Below, one piece after another: positions 44,630 through 53,068 of a stretch of 64,000 bases of DNA. Numbering within the stretch: the stretch's first letter is position 1; the number at the start of each line of letters is the position of its first letter. The notes under the pieces are model-generated. The model had not been told where the DNA came from. It ran no database searches and worked only from the letters and a program-made list of their open reading frames with translations. The position numbers were made by a program, and so were the translations under genes. Location: positions 1 through 64,000 of the forward strand of contig CAJFVX010000024.1 of NCBI GenBank assembly GCA_904420585.1, written 5' to 3'. Source of the stretch: Candidatus Howiella intestinavium. Lineage in GTDB: Bacteria > Bacillota > Clostridia > Oscillospirales > Acutalibacteraceae.

Positions 44630-45584
44630 TTCCAGCAGGCTTTCCAGAAGATACCTCCCCCTCTCCCGCCGGTACCTCCAAAAGGCTTTGGGGATCCATC
44701 GGATCGGAAACCAGTCCGGCGTCCATAAGCCATGCGGCGGCAGCCTCCATCTGTTCTATAGCGGGCCAGGCGGCCGGCCGGTAATCCGGCAGCAGGGCGC
44801 TGTCCAAGGCATTGGGAAGCCCCAGGGCTGCAGCGGCGGCGCCCACGTCGGCTTGCCCGCTGTTCAGCAGGTCTACAGCCTGGTTATAGCCCTCTGTCAG
44901 CGTCTGTAGCAACGCGCCTTTTTCCACAAAGGCCGCCTGGTTAAAAAGCAGCACCCCCGCGTCCAAAGACAGGTCGGCCGAGGAGGCCAGCAGCCGCCCG
45001 CCGGCTTCCAGGGCCGCTGCGGCGTAGGGCTCGGGCAAAACGGCAGCGTCCAGCTGCCCCGCCTTCAGCAATTCCAGCCGGGCGGGAATGGAGGGGACGG
45101 CCGTCTTCTCCACCTGTTCGGGGGGAAGGCCGCCGGCCGTAAGCATCCGGTCGCCGGCGTATTCGATGATGGTGTGCAGGCTCATCCCCACGTTTTTCCC
45201 GGCCAGCTGTTCCACTGCGGCAATGTCTCCGCCGGGGGCAGTCACCAGCTTATAGCAGCCGTCGGTGACGCTGAGGATCCGATAATCCCCCTCGTTTTCG
45301 GCGGCGAGAAAGGCGGCCAGCAGGTCGGATACCGCCCCGTCCAGATGGCCGCTGAAAAGGGCGCTGTCCCGGTCGGTGGGGCTTTTGTAAACCTCCAGGA
45401 CGATTTCCTCCGGCAGAAGCCCGGCAAGGGCCGCCGTCATCAGGGGGATGGAGTCCAAATCAGGCATGACCCCTATTCTAAGGACAGCTTTTTCCTCCCG
45501 CCCGCAGCCGGCGGCGGACAGGGCCAGACAAAGGCAGATGAGAAGCGCCAGCAGCCGGTGTGCTGTCCGTTTTATGTATGCCAA
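44619..45584 (-). CDS. ABC transporter substrate-binding lipoprotein (NMT1/SsuA-like)
   Basis: The 321-residue protein has a lipoprotein signal (LLALLICLCLALSAAGC) and a type II periplasmic-binding fold of the NMT1/SsuA class: VLRIGVMPDLDSIPLM, DGAVSDLLAAFLAA, LAGKNVGMSLHTIIEYAGDRML, GQLDAAVLPEPYAAAAL. This class binds sulfonates, thiamine precursors, riboflavin or aromatic acids, and shares its fold with the futalosine-pathway enzymes MqnA/MqnD. TTG 45584 is chosen because GGGAGG is 6 nt upstream; GTG 45599 overlaps the ribosome site. It directly follows ubiX, overlapping by 13 nt. Confidence 0.85.
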   Translation of the reverse strand: MAYIKRTAHRLLALLICLCLALSAAGCGREEKAVLRIGVMPDLDSIPLMTAALAGLLPEEIVLEVYKSPTDRDSALFSGHLDGAVSDLLAAFLAAENEGDYRILSVTDGCYKLVTAPGGDIAAVEQLAGKNVGMSLHTIIEYAGDRMLTAGGLPPEQVEKTAVPSIPARLELLKAGQLDAAVLPEPYAAAALEAGGRLLASSADLSLDAGVLLFNQAAFVEKGALLQTLTEGYNQAVDLLNSGQADVGAAAAALGLPNALDSALLPDYRPAAWPAIEQMEAAAAWLMDAGLVSDPMDPQSLLEVPAGEGEVSSGKPAGIAD

Positions 45585-46156
45585 GATTGTCCCTCCCACG
45601 GCCGGTACAGGGAATTTTCCACCCCGCCGGCCGCCAGAATCCGGCCGGCCAGATTGTCTATCAGCTGGTCGGGGCTGTCGAAGCGGTTGTAGAAGGCCGG
45701 CATGGGCGGGCAGATGACGCAGCCCGCCTCCCGCAGGGCCAGCAGGTTCCGCAGGTGGATGGCGCTTAAAGGGGTTTCCCGGGGGCTGAGCACCAGCCGG
45801 CGGCTCTCCTTGATGCAGACGTCGGCCGCCCGCAGCAGAAGGGTGTCCCCCATACCGGCGGCCAGGCGTCCGGCGGTGGACATGGAGCAGGGGACGATAA
45901 ACATGCCCGCCGCCGGGAAGGAGCCGCTGGCGATGGGGGAGAAGAGGTCGCGGTTATCCTCCAAAACAAGGGATTCGCCCCCCAAGGTGGTGAGAAAGGT
46001 TTCCAGCGCGAAGCCGGTTTCCTGCCGGAAGACCGCCCGTCCGGTATCGCTGGCTACCAGCCGCAGGGGATAGCCGGCGCCGCAGAGGTATTCCAGCATG
46101 CGCAGGGCAATCCGGCTGCCGCTGGCGCCGGTGATGCCGAAAATCCAGGGCCGCAT
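45572..46156 (-). CDS. ubiX: UbiX-like flavin prenyltransferase
   Basis: The 194-residue enzyme attaches dimethylallyl to FMN to make the prenyl-FMN cofactor of UbiD decarboxylases. Family features: FGITGASGSRIALRMLE (FMN loop), VASDTGRAVF, FIVPCSMSTAGRLAAGMGD, RRLVLSPRETPLSAIHLRNLL and CPPMPAFYNR. ATG 46156 has AAGGAGG upstream. It is placed between the UbiA-like and binding-protein genes in the operon, with its client UbiD two genes upstream. Confidence 0.94.
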   Translation of the reverse strand: MRPWIFGITGASGSRIALRMLEYLCGAGYPLRLVASDTGRAVFRQETGFALETFLTTLGGESLVLEDNRDLFSPIASGSFPAAGMFIVPCSMSTAGRLAAGMGDTLLLRAADVCIKESRRLVLSPRETPLSAIHLRNLLALREAGCVICPPMPAFYNRFDSPDQLIDNLAGRILAAGGVENSLYRPWEGQSWHT

Positions 46157-46178
46157 AGACTCCGCCTCCTTTTATCCA

Positions 46179-47072
46179 TTAGGACAGCAGCATATCCAAA
46201 AGGGCAAAGAAAAAGAAAACCAGGCTGACCATCTGGTTCAGATGGTAGGCCGCAAAGCGCATACGCCGGGGATTGCGGGGTTCCACATCCATATGCTCCA
46301 AAAGCAGCAGCAGGGACACGGCCAGCAGGCCGGCCCAGTAGAAGCCGCCCACCGGCCGGAATCCGCATACGGCGGCCAGCAGGCCCACCGCCAGGATATG
46401 GCAGCCGGCCGAGATAAGCAGGGCGGGGCGCTGGCCGAACCGGGCTGGAACGGAATGGAGCCTTTCCCGCCGGTCGAAGTCTATATCCTGTAAGGCGTAG
46501 AGGATGTCGAACCCGGCCACCCAGAAGAGCACCGCCCCGCCCAGCAGGAAGGAAAGCAGGGTAAAGCGCCCTTCCACAGCCAGGGCGGCCCCCACCGGCG
46601 CGCCGCCGCAGCAGAGTCCCAGAAAAAAGTGGCAGAGCCAGGTAAACCGCTTGGTATAGGAATACAGAAGAAAAAGCCCCACGGCCAGGGGAGAGAGCAG
46701 CAGGCAGAGCCGGTTCAGCTGCGCGGCCGCAAAAATAAGCAGGGCAAAGCAGGCGATGGTGAGAAGGACGGCTTCCCCAAGGCTTACCCGCCCGTCGGCC
46801 AGGGGGCGGCCGCTGGTGCGGGGGTTTTTCCGGTCAAAGCGCAAATCGGCGATGCGGTTGAAGGCGTTGGCCCCGTTGCGGGCCCCGATTAAGGCCAGCA
46901 GAATCCAGAAAAAGGTGGCGAAATCAGGGAGACCCTCAGCCGTCCAAAGCATGGACAGCAGGCCGAAGGGCAGGGAAAAGAGGGTGTGGGAAAAGAGCAC
47001 CAGCTCCCCATACCGCCGCAGCCGCCCTAAAGGGCCGGGTCTACTTTTGCCGCTTAAGGCTTCCGAAGCCAT
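46179..47072 (-). CDS. UbiA-family prenyltransferase (menaquinone/ubiquinone type)
   Basis: The 297-residue membrane enzyme has about eight helices and both Mg-prenyl-diphosphate motifs: NRIADLRFDRKNPRT (NxxxDxxxD, about 70-78) and DIDFDRRERLHSVPARFG (DxxxD, about 187-195). The sequence GARNGANAFNR is typical of the UbiA/MqnP branch that prenylates hydroxybenzoate or dihydroxynaphthoate. ATG 47072 overlaps the ubiD 3' end by 32 nt. Together with UbiD and UbiX it can prenylate and decarboxylate an aromatic acid head group. Confidence 0.9.
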   Translation of the reverse strand: MASEALSGKSRPGPLGRLRRYGELVLFSHTLFSLPFGLLSMLWTAEGLPDFATFFWILLALIGARNGANAFNRIADLRFDRKNPRTSGRPLADGRVSLGEAVLLTIACFALLIFAAAQLNRLCLLLSPLAVGLFLLYSYTKRFTWLCHFFLGLCCGGAPVGAALAVEGRFTLLSFLLGGAVLFWVAGFDILYALQDIDFDRRERLHSVPARFGQRPALLISAGCHILAVGLLAAVCGFRPVGGFYWAGLLAVSLLLLLEHMDVEPRNPRRMRFAAYHLNQMVSLVFFFFALLDMLLS

Positions 47073-48498
47073 ATTCCGCCCACCTTTCCCGCACCATCCG
47101 CCGGGTCTCCGGCGGCCGGATGAGATCCGCCGGCCAGGGCCTGGGATGGCCCTCCTCCGACAGCTTGCGGGTGGCGTCGATGCCCAGCCGGTTGCCGAAG
47201 TGCCGGGTGGGGGAGGCGTGATCCAGGGCGTCCAGGGGGCCGGGGGAAATCTGTAAATCCCGGACGGGGTCGATGTTGTTGAAGACCCGCCAGAGCACCT
47301 CCGAACGGTTGTGTGGATCCACGTCCTCGTCCACCACCACAATCATCTTTTGATACATCATTTGTCCCAGCCCCCACAAAGCGTGCATGACCTTGGCCGC
47401 CTGGCCGGGATACCGCTTGCGGATGGACACCACGGCGCAGTTGTGGAATACCCCCTCTATGGGTAAATCCAAATCCCGGATGTCCGGGCAGATAAGCTGT
47501 AAAAAGGGCAGGAAGATTCGCTCGGTGGCCTTGGCCAGGTAGCAGTCCTCCATGGGCGGCCGGCCCACCACGGTGGCCTGGTAGATGGGGTGGTCCCGGC
47601 GGTGGAGCCGCTTGAGATGGAAGACGGGGTAGGGGGCCTTTTCGGAGTAATAGCCGGTGTGGTCCCCAAAGGGCCCTTCCTCCCGGGTTTCCTCCAGATC
47701 CACATACCCCTCCAGCAGAAATTCGCAGTTGGCCGGTACCCGGATGTCGCTGCAGGTGGATTTGGCCAGGGGCACCGGCCGGCCCCGCAGAAACCCGGCC
47801 AGCAGCATCTCGTCGATGCCGGGGGGCAGGGGAGCCGTGGCGGCGTAGGTGACGGCCGGGTCGCAGCCGATGGCCACGGATACGGGCATGCGCCCGCCCA
47901 GCCGTTTGTACTTTTCGGCCAAGGCCCGGCCGTCCTTGTGCAGATGCCAGTGCATGCCGGCCGTCCGGCGGCCGTACACCTGCATCCGGTAGACGCCGTA
48001 GTTGTGGACGCCGGTTTCCGGATCCCGCAGGCAGACCACCGGCAGGGTGAGAAACCGGCCCCCGTCCTCCGGCCAGCAGTAAAGGGCGGGCAGGCGGGTG
48101 AGGTCGGGAACCTCCTCCGCCTCCTGCCACACGCCGGAGGAAACCGGCAGGGGCAGGGCGGCGGTCAGGCCGGCCAGGCGGGGGACGGCCTTCACCTTAT
48201 CGAGGAAGGTAAGGTAGTTTTCGCTGTGGATGAGCCGGCGGATTTTTTTCCCCAGGTCGTCCAGCCGGGGCGTATCCAGCGCCAGCTCCATGCGGTGGTA
48301 GGAGCCGAAGGCGTTGGTCAGCACGGGAAAGGCCGAACCCTTTACCCGGGTAAAAAGGAGCGCCGGCCCCAGCCGTTTGGAGACCCGGTCGGTAATCTCG
48401 GCGATTTCCAGATAGGAATCCACCTCCGCCTCCACCCGGTGCAGCTGCCCGGCCTTATCCAGCGCGGCGGCAAAGGCGTGCAAATCCTTATAGGCCAT
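47041..48498 (-). CDS. ubiD: UbiD-family prenyl-FMN-dependent decarboxylase
   Basis: The 485-residue enzyme matches UbiD proteins over its length: TRLPALYCWPEDGGRFLTLP, NYGVYRMQVYG, MHWHLHKDGR, VAIGCDPAVTYAATAPLP, EGPFGDHTGYYS (with the conserved Glu/Asp/His site), and VVVDEDVDPHNRSEVLWR (catalytic Glu-Arg-Glu region). It removes the carboxylate from a hydroxyaryl acid, as in ubiquinone and late futalosine-menaquinone steps. GGAGG precedes ATG 48498. First gene of a leftward six-gene run: ubiD, ubiA-like, ubiX, binding protein, ATPase, permease. Confidence 0.93.
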   Translation of the reverse strand: MAYKDLHAFAAALDKAGQLHRVEAEVDSYLEIAEITDRVSKRLGPALLFTRVKGSAFPVLTNAFGSYHRMELALDTPRLDDLGKKIRRLIHSENYLTFLDKVKAVPRLAGLTAALPLPVSSGVWQEAEEVPDLTRLPALYCWPEDGGRFLTLPVVCLRDPETGVHNYGVYRMQVYGRRTAGMHWHLHKDGRALAEKYKRLGGRMPVSVAIGCDPAVTYAATAPLPPGIDEMLLAGFLRGRPVPLAKSTCSDIRVPANCEFLLEGYVDLEETREEGPFGDHTGYYSEKAPYPVFHLKRLHRRDHPIYQATVVGRPPMEDCYLAKATERIFLPFLQLICPDIRDLDLPIEGVFHNCAVVSIRKRYPGQAAKVMHALWGLGQMMYQKMIVVVDEDVDPHNRSEVLWRVFNNIDPVRDLQISPGPLDALDHASPTRHFGNRLGIDATRKLSEEGHPRPWPADLIRPPETRRMVRERWAEYGFGSLKRQK

Positions 48499-48678
48499 GG
48501 AAATTCCTCCTTGGACGCCCCCGGCCGGCTCCCTTATATGTATGAGGCGGCGGCCCGGGGTATCCCAGTTTTATCCTGAATAGTATGGCCTTTTTTCCCA
48601 TTATTATGAATAAAGTGCGGTTATCCGGCGGGCGGCAGGGGAGGGAATGGCGTCTGAGGATATCATTCCACAGACGCA

Positions 48679-48712
48679 AAATGCCCCGGCGGCCATATCC
48701 GGCTGCCGGGGC
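48679..48712 (-). terminator. Terminator of the DtxR-family gene
   Basis: GCCCCGGC (48683-48690) pairs with GCCGGGGC (48705-48712), with inner GGCC pairs; read leftward it ends ATTTTGC. 48499-48678 holds the ubiD leader and no gene that I can support. Confidence 0.6.
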
Positions 48713-48735
48713 GATGATTTGATGATACAGAAGGC

Positions 48736-49113
48736 TTAAAGTTTCCCGCCGTATTTTTGCACATGGGCCTTGATGGCCGCAAAACTCTCAGCGCTGATGA
48801 CATGCTCCATCCGACAGGCATCCTCTGCGGCGACCTTGGGATCCACGCCTAGAGTGGTCAGCCAGTCGGAGAGAAGGGTATGGCGTTCGTAGATTTTTTC
48901 GGCGATGTCCCGCCCTTTGTCCAGCAGAGAGATATACCCATCCTTGTCCACTTCAATATATCCGTTTTCCCGCAGATTTTTCATGGCTACGCTGACGCTG
49001 GGCTTGGAGAAGGACAGCTCATTGGCGATATCAATGGAACGCACCATGCCGTTGCGGCCCTGCAGCATGAGGATGGTCTCCAGATAATTTTCAGCAGATT
49101 CCTGTATTTTCAC
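48736..49113 (-). CDS. DtxR/MntR-family metal-dependent repressor
   Basis: The 125-residue regulator has an N-terminal winged helix (ESAENYLETILMLQ, VRSIDIANELSFSKPSVSVAMKNL) and the dimerisation/metal domain with metal-site residues in the pattern HTLLSDWLTTLGV ... EDACRMEHVIS (Cys, Glu, His ligands as in MntR/IdeR). It lacks the SH3-like third domain, as MntR does. GTG 49113 is chosen since it opens the conserved N terminus. It is divergent from the feo operon, whose promoter carries DtxR-type palindromes, so Fe(II)-dependent repression of feoAAB is the likely role. Confidence 0.9.
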   Translation of the reverse strand: MKIQESAENYLETILMLQGRNGMVRSIDIANELSFSKPSVSVAMKNLRENGYIEVDKDGYISLLDKGRDIAEKIYERHTLLSDWLTTLGVDPKVAAEDACRMEHVISAESFAAIKAHVQKYGGKL

Positions 49114-49257
49114 TCTGTCACCAGCTTTTTTGCAAATTATTATACAATCGAATATTTGTAAAAAATAGTATAGCACAGGCGCGGTATTTTTTGCAAGGCT
49201 TAGCAGAAATACGGGGCGCCGCCTCCATAAATTCTTCCTGATTTTTGCGCAAATGGC

Positions 49258-49286
49258 TTGACAAACGAGTTAGGAAGTGCTAACAT
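49258..49286 (+). promoter_or_regulatory. feo operon promoter
   Basis: TTGACA (49258-49263), 17 nt, TAACAT (49281-49286). Operator GTTAG-N6-CTAAC at 49269-49284 covers the spacer and -10. Confidence 0.75.
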
Positions 49287-49344
49287 GCATGTGGTTAGAA
49301 AATGCTAACTGTGATTTTTTCTTGTTGAGTTAGCTTAAACTACC
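49269..49344. promoter_or_regulatory. Three DtxR-type operators before feoA
   Basis: Three copies of the palindrome GTTAG-N6-CTAAC: 49269-49284 and 49294-49309 (both exact arms) and 49329-49344 (right arm CTACC). They resemble the DtxR/IdeR consensus and overlap the promoter and early leader, so metal-bound repressor would block initiation. The first two centres are 25 bp apart. Confidence 0.75.
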
Positions 49345-49374
49345 CTTATGGGTGCAAAAAGGGGGATGCATAGG

Positions 49375-49584
49375 ATGCCGCTTACATTGGCAAAACCGGG
49401 GGAGGAAAACATCATCCGGCGGATCGGCGGGAATCCGGAGGTCCGGGCCCACCTGGAGAACCTGGGATTTGTGGCCGGCGGAAGCGTGACGGTTATCTCC
49501 ACCATCGGCGGGAACCTGATTGTGAACGTCAAGGAGTCCCGGGTGGCTATCAGCAAGGAGATGGCCGGGAAAATCATGGTATAG
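49375..49584 (+). CDS. feoA: FeoA domain protein (first copy)
   Basis: The 69-residue protein is one SH3-like FeoA domain (LENLGFVAGGSVTVIS, NLIVNVKESRVAISKEMAGKI). FeoA is a cytosolic partner that helps FeoB import ferrous iron. ATG 49375 is chosen because GGGGG at 49361-49365 is 9 nt away, while ATG 49366 and 49348 are too near or before it. It is first in the operon, under three DtxR-type operators. Confidence 0.92.
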   Translation: MPLTLAKPGEENIIRRIGGNPEVRAHLENLGFVAGGSVTVISTIGGNLIVNVKESRVAISKEMAGKIMV

Positions 49585-49624
49585 ATTATAATGGCGCAAG
49601 CCATTGGAAATAGGAGGAAACAGC

Positions 49625-49846
49625 ATGAAGACGTTGAGGCAGGTAAAGGTAGGCGATACGGTCCGGGTGGTGAAGCTCCACGGGGAAGGCGCGGTCAAGC
49701 GCCGGATCATGGATATGGGCATCACCAAGGGCGTAGAGGTGTTTGTGCGCAAGGTGGCGCCGCTGGGGGATCCGGTAGAGGTCACCGTCCGGGGTTATGA
49801 GCTCTCCCTGCGCAAGGCCGACGCGGAGATGATCGAGGTCGCCTAG
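49625..49846 (+). CDS. feoA: FeoA domain protein (second copy)
   Basis: The 73-residue second FeoA has the fuller family signature: VGDTVRVVKLHGEGAVKRRI, MGITKGVEVFVRKVAPLGDP, VEVTVRGYELSLRKADAEMI. AGGAGG precedes ATG 49625. The two FeoA copies differ strongly, so they are not a recent duplication; two FeoAs ahead of FeoB is common in Clostridia. Confidence 0.94.
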   Translation: MKTLRQVKVGDTVRVVKLHGEGAVKRRIMDMGITKGVEVFVRKVAPLGDPVEVTVRGYELSLRKADAEMIEVA

Positions 49847-49891
49847 AGCGCCCCGCGGGGCTCCCGATACCGGAGAGATCCCGGCCAATAG

Positions 49892-49907
49892 GTTAGTTTA
49901 AACTAAT
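49892..49907. promoter_or_regulatory. DtxR-type operator before feoB
   Basis: GTTAGTTTAAACTAAT with a perfect TTAGTTTAAACTAA palindrome, same GTTAG-N6-CTAA pattern as the three sites before feoA, 24 nt before the feoB start. It could act as a roadblock or control a feoB-only promoter. Confidence 0.65.
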
Positions 49908-49931
49908 TTCTGCTTGAAAGGAAGAAAGAGG

Positions 49932-52343
49932 ATGAACATTCGAATCGCCCTTGCGGGCAACCCGAACAGCGGTAAAACCACTCTGTTCAACGCGCTGACC
50001 GGTTCCAACCAGTTTGTGGGGAACTGGCCGGGCGTCACGGTGGAAAAAAAGGAAGGCAAGCTGAAAAAGCACAGCGACGTGACCATCATGGACCTTCCGG
50101 GCATTTATTCCCTGTCCCCCTACACGCTGGAAGAGGTTGTGGCGAGAAACTATCTGATTGACGACCGGCCGGACGCCATCCTGAACATTGTGGACGGCAC
50201 CAATCTGGAGCGCAACCTGTATCTCACCACCCAGCTGACCGAGCTGGGCATCCCGGTGGTGGTTGCGGTCAACATGATGGATGTGGTGAAGAAAAACGGG
50301 GACAAGATCAATATCGCCGAACTGTCCCGGCAGCTGGGCTGTAAGGTAGTGGAAATTTCGGCCCTGAAGGGCACCGGCATCATGGAGGCGGCCGAAGCGG
50401 CCGTGGAGGCCGCCGAGGGTACCAAGACGGTGCCCATGCACAGCTTCAGCGGCGTGGTGGAGCACGCCCTGGCCCACATTGAGGAGGCCGCCGTGCACAA
50501 CATGCCCGCCGAGCAGCAGCGGTGGTACGCCATCAAGATTTTCGAGCGGGATGAAAAGGTGCTGGAACGGCTGAAGCTGGATAAGAACGTCCTTGCCCAC
50601 ATCGGGGAGGACATCAAGGCGGCCGAGGCCGAGATGGACGACGACGCCGAAAGCATCATCACCAACGAGCGGTATGTCTACATAGCCTCCATCATCAAGG
50701 GCTGCTATAAGAAAAAGAACGCCGGCCAGCTTTCCATCTCGGATAAAATCGACAAGGTGGTGACCAACCGCTGGGCGGCCCTGCCCATCTTCGCGGTGGT
50801 CATGTTTATCGTCTACTATGTCTCGGTGACCACGGTGGGCACCTGGGCCACCGACTGGGCCAACGACGGGGTGTTCGGCGACGGCTGGCACCTGTTCGGC
50901 ATCGGCTCTTCCTCCTACAGCGAGGCGGCCGACGCCTATGTGGAGCCCGGGGCCATGGTGGAAGCCTTTGAGGCGGCGGCCGCCGAGGCCGGCCTGGATC
51001 CGGCCGAAGCTGCCGACCTTACCACCACCGCCTACCTCTACGATGACAACGGGAATGTGGAAGAAGAAATCCCCGTGGACTTTGCCGCCTATGAGGAAGC
51101 GGCGGCCATCGAAGAGCCTGACCCGGCTGATTACGGCGTCTGGGTGCCCGGCATCCCCGTCCTGGTGGGGAACGGGCTGAACGCCATCAACTGCGCCGAC
51201 TGGCTGCAGGGCCTCATCCTGGACGGTATCGTGGCCGGCGTGGGCGCCGTGCTGGGCTTTGTGCCCCAGATGCTGGTGCTCTTCCTCTTTCTGGCTTTCC
51301 TGGAAAGCTGCGGCTATATGGCCCGTATCGCCTTTGTCATGGACCGGATTTTCCGCAAGTTCGGCCTGTCGGGCAAATCCTTCATCCCCATGCTCATCGG
51401 TACCGGCTGCGGGGTGCCGGGCATCATGGCGTCGCGTACCATTGAAAACGACCGCGACCGCAAGATGACCATTATGACCACAACCTTCAGTCCCTGCGGC
51501 GCTAAGCTGCCCATTATCGCCCTGATAGCCGGCGCCCTCTTCGGCGGCGCCTGGTGGGTGGCCCCCAGCGCCTACTTTGTGGGCATTGCGGCCATCGTCA
51601 TCTCGGGTATCATGCTTAAAAAGACCCGCATGTTCGCCGGCGACCCGGCTCCCTTTGTCATGGAGCTGCCGGCCTACCACCTGCCCACCGTGGGCAACCT
51701 GCTCCGCTCCATGTGGGAGCGCGGCTGGTCCTTTATCAAGAAGGCCGGTACGGTTATCCTGCTGGCCACCATCTTAGTCTGGTTCACCTCCTCCTTCGGC
51801 TGGGCCGACGGCAGGTTTGGCATGGTGGACATGAACGACAGCATCCTGGCCATTGTGGGCAACGCCATCGCCTGGATCTTCGCGCCTCTGGGGTGGGGCA
51901 ACTGGCAGTCGGCCGTGGCCTGCGTCACCGGCCTTATCGCCAAGGAGAACGTGGTCGGCACCTTCGGCGTACTCTTCGGCGGCTTCGAGGAGGTTGCCGA
52001 AAACGGCTGGCAGGTCTGGGCCAATATGCGGGAAGCCTTCACGCCTCTGTCGGCCTACTCCTTCTTGGTCTTCAACCTGCTCTGCGCCCCCTGCTTCGCG
52101 GCCATCGGCGCCATCAAGCGGGAGATGAACTCGGCCAAGTGGACCTTCTTCGCCATCGGCTACCAGTGCGTATTCGCCTACGCCGCAGCCCTGGTTATCT
52201 ACCAGCTGGGCTCCCTCTTTACGGGTACCGGCAGCGTCATTGGCTCCATTGCAGCCTTCCTGATTGTGGCCTTTATCCTCTTCATGCTCTTCCGGCCCTA
52301 TAAGGAGAGCGGCAGCGTCCTGGGAGCCAAGGTTCGCGTCTAG
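49932..52343 (+). CDS. feoB: Ferrous iron transporter FeoB
   Basis: The 803-residue protein imports Fe(II). The N-terminal G domain shows G1 GNPNSGKTT, G3 DLPGIYS and G4 NMMD, followed by the GDI helical domain and the membrane core (GCGVPGIMASRT, FSPCGAKLPI, VGTFGVLFGG). An extra, Ala/Glu-rich extracytoplasmic segment of about 100 residues lies between the first and second TM helices (about 315-420), not found in the E. coli protein. ATG 49932 has GGAAGAAAGAGG. It is part of feoA-feoA-feoB with a Cys-rich accessory protein downstream. Confidence 0.97.
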   Translation: MNIRIALAGNPNSGKTTLFNALTGSNQFVGNWPGVTVEKKEGKLKKHSDVTIMDLPGIYSLSPYTLEEVVARNYLIDDRPDAILNIVDGTNLERNLYLTTQLTELGIPVVVAVNMMDVVKKNGDKINIAELSRQLGCKVVEISALKGTGIMEAAEAAVEAAEGTKTVPMHSFSGVVEHALAHIEEAAVHNMPAEQQRWYAIKIFERDEKVLERLKLDKNVLAHIGEDIKAAEAEMDDDAESIITNERYVYIASIIKGCYKKKNAGQLSISDKIDKVVTNRWAALPIFAVVMFIVYYVSVTTVGTWATDWANDGVFGDGWHLFGIGSSSYSEAADAYVEPGAMVEAFEAAAAEAGLDPAEAADLTTTAYLYDDNGNVEEEIPVDFAAYEEAAAIEEPDPADYGVWVPGIPVLVGNGLNAINCADWLQGLILDGIVAGVGAVLGFVPQMLVLFLFLAFLESCGYMARIAFVMDRIFRKFGLSGKSFIPMLIGTGCGVPGIMASRTIENDRDRKMTIMTTTFSPCGAKLPIIALIAGALFGGAWWVAPSAYFVGIAAIVISGIMLKKTRMFAGDPAPFVMELPAYHLPTVGNLLRSMWERGWSFIKKAGTVILLATILVWFTSSFGWADGRFGMVDMNDSILAIVGNAIAWIFAPLGWGNWQSAVACVTGLIAKENVVGTFGVLFGGFEEVAENGWQVWANMREAFTPLSAYSFLVFNLLCAPCFAAIGAIKREMNSAKWTFFAIGYQCVFAYAAALVIYQLGSLFTGTGSVIGSIAAFLIVAFILFMLFRPYKESGSVLGAKVRV

Positions 52344-52385
52344 GAACCGGCCCATCGGTATACATTTGAAAGGAGGAAAATCGGT

Positions 52386-52562
52386 ATGCTGCAATTCCTT
52401 GCCGCCAATTGGGGCACTCTGGTAATCGGCCTGGCCGTAGCGGCGGTTATTGTTCTGGTTATCTGCAAGCTGCGCCGGGATAAAAAAGGGGGAAAAGCGT
52501 CCTGCGGATGCGGCTGCAAGAATTGCCCCTCCGCCGGCGTGTGCCACAGCCATAAGGAATAA
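52386..52562 (+). CDS. FeoB-associated Cys-rich membrane protein
   Basis: A 58-residue protein with one TM helix (about 9-27, GTLVIGLAVAAVIVLVI), basic stop-transfer KLRRDKKGGK and a C-terminal cluster CGCGCKNCPSAGVCH. Small proteins of this form follow feoB in many Clostridia and Bacteroidia and probably handle Fe(II) on the cytosolic side. AAGGAGG precedes ATG 52386, 42 nt after feoB. Confidence 0.85.
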   Translation: MLQFLAANWGTLVIGLAVAAVIVLVICKLRRDKKGGKASCGCGCKNCPSAGVCHSHKE

Positions 52563-52677
52563 GAAGCGGGAGGGCGCCTGCGGACGTCCTCTCCAGCCCG
52601 CAAGCGGCGTGTGGCTAGTTGGCGCGCGCCGCTTGCTCTGCGTATGAGGTCGGCTTTGACTGGAAAGAAGGGATTTT

Positions 52678-53058
52678 GTGGAAGCGGAATTCTGGGGAAC
52701 GGCCCTTATCGTCGTCATCCTTGTCATCATCTGTGTCATCGGCGTGCGCAGCTATATCAAAAAGCTGGCCCACGGCTGCTGCGGCGGCGGGGACGGCGGC
52801 GTGAAGCGCATCCGGCCGGCCGACCGGGATGCGGCCCATTACCCCTACGTACACACCCTGGGCGTAGACGGCATGACCTGTAAAAACTGTGCGGCCCGAG
52901 TGGAAAACGCCTTTAACCGCCGGGACGGCTTTTGGGCGTCGGTGAATTTGAAAAAGGCAGCGATTGTAGTGCGCTCCAAGCAGCCGGTGACAGAAGAGGA
53001 GCTGGAGGCCATTGTCCTCCATACCGGCTATACCGTTCGTTCGATAGAGGCGAAATAG
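52678..53058 (+). CDS. Membrane-tethered heavy-metal-associated (HMA) domain protein
   Basis: The 126-residue protein has one N-terminal TM helix (about 7-24), a CC motif (HGCCGGG), and a CopZ-like HMA domain (about 58-126) with the metal site GMTCKNCAARVENAFNR. It may pass Cu(I) or another soft metal, or work with the Feo system it follows by 115 nt. GTG 52678 is the start, after AAAGAAGGG. The N-terminal anchor is unusual for a CopZ-like chaperone. Confidence 0.85.
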   Translation: MEAEFWGTALIVVILVIICVIGVRSYIKKLAHGCCGGGDGGVKRIRPADRDAAHYPYVHTLGVDGMTCKNCAARVENAFNRRDGFWASVNLKKAAIVVRSKQPVTEEELEAIVLHTGYTVRSIEAK

Positions 53059-53068
53059 AGAATGCGCA

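Noticed and set aside
49893-51680. 595-codon minus-strand frame across feoB
   Set aside because: Antisense shadow; FeoB motifs are unambiguous on the plus strand.
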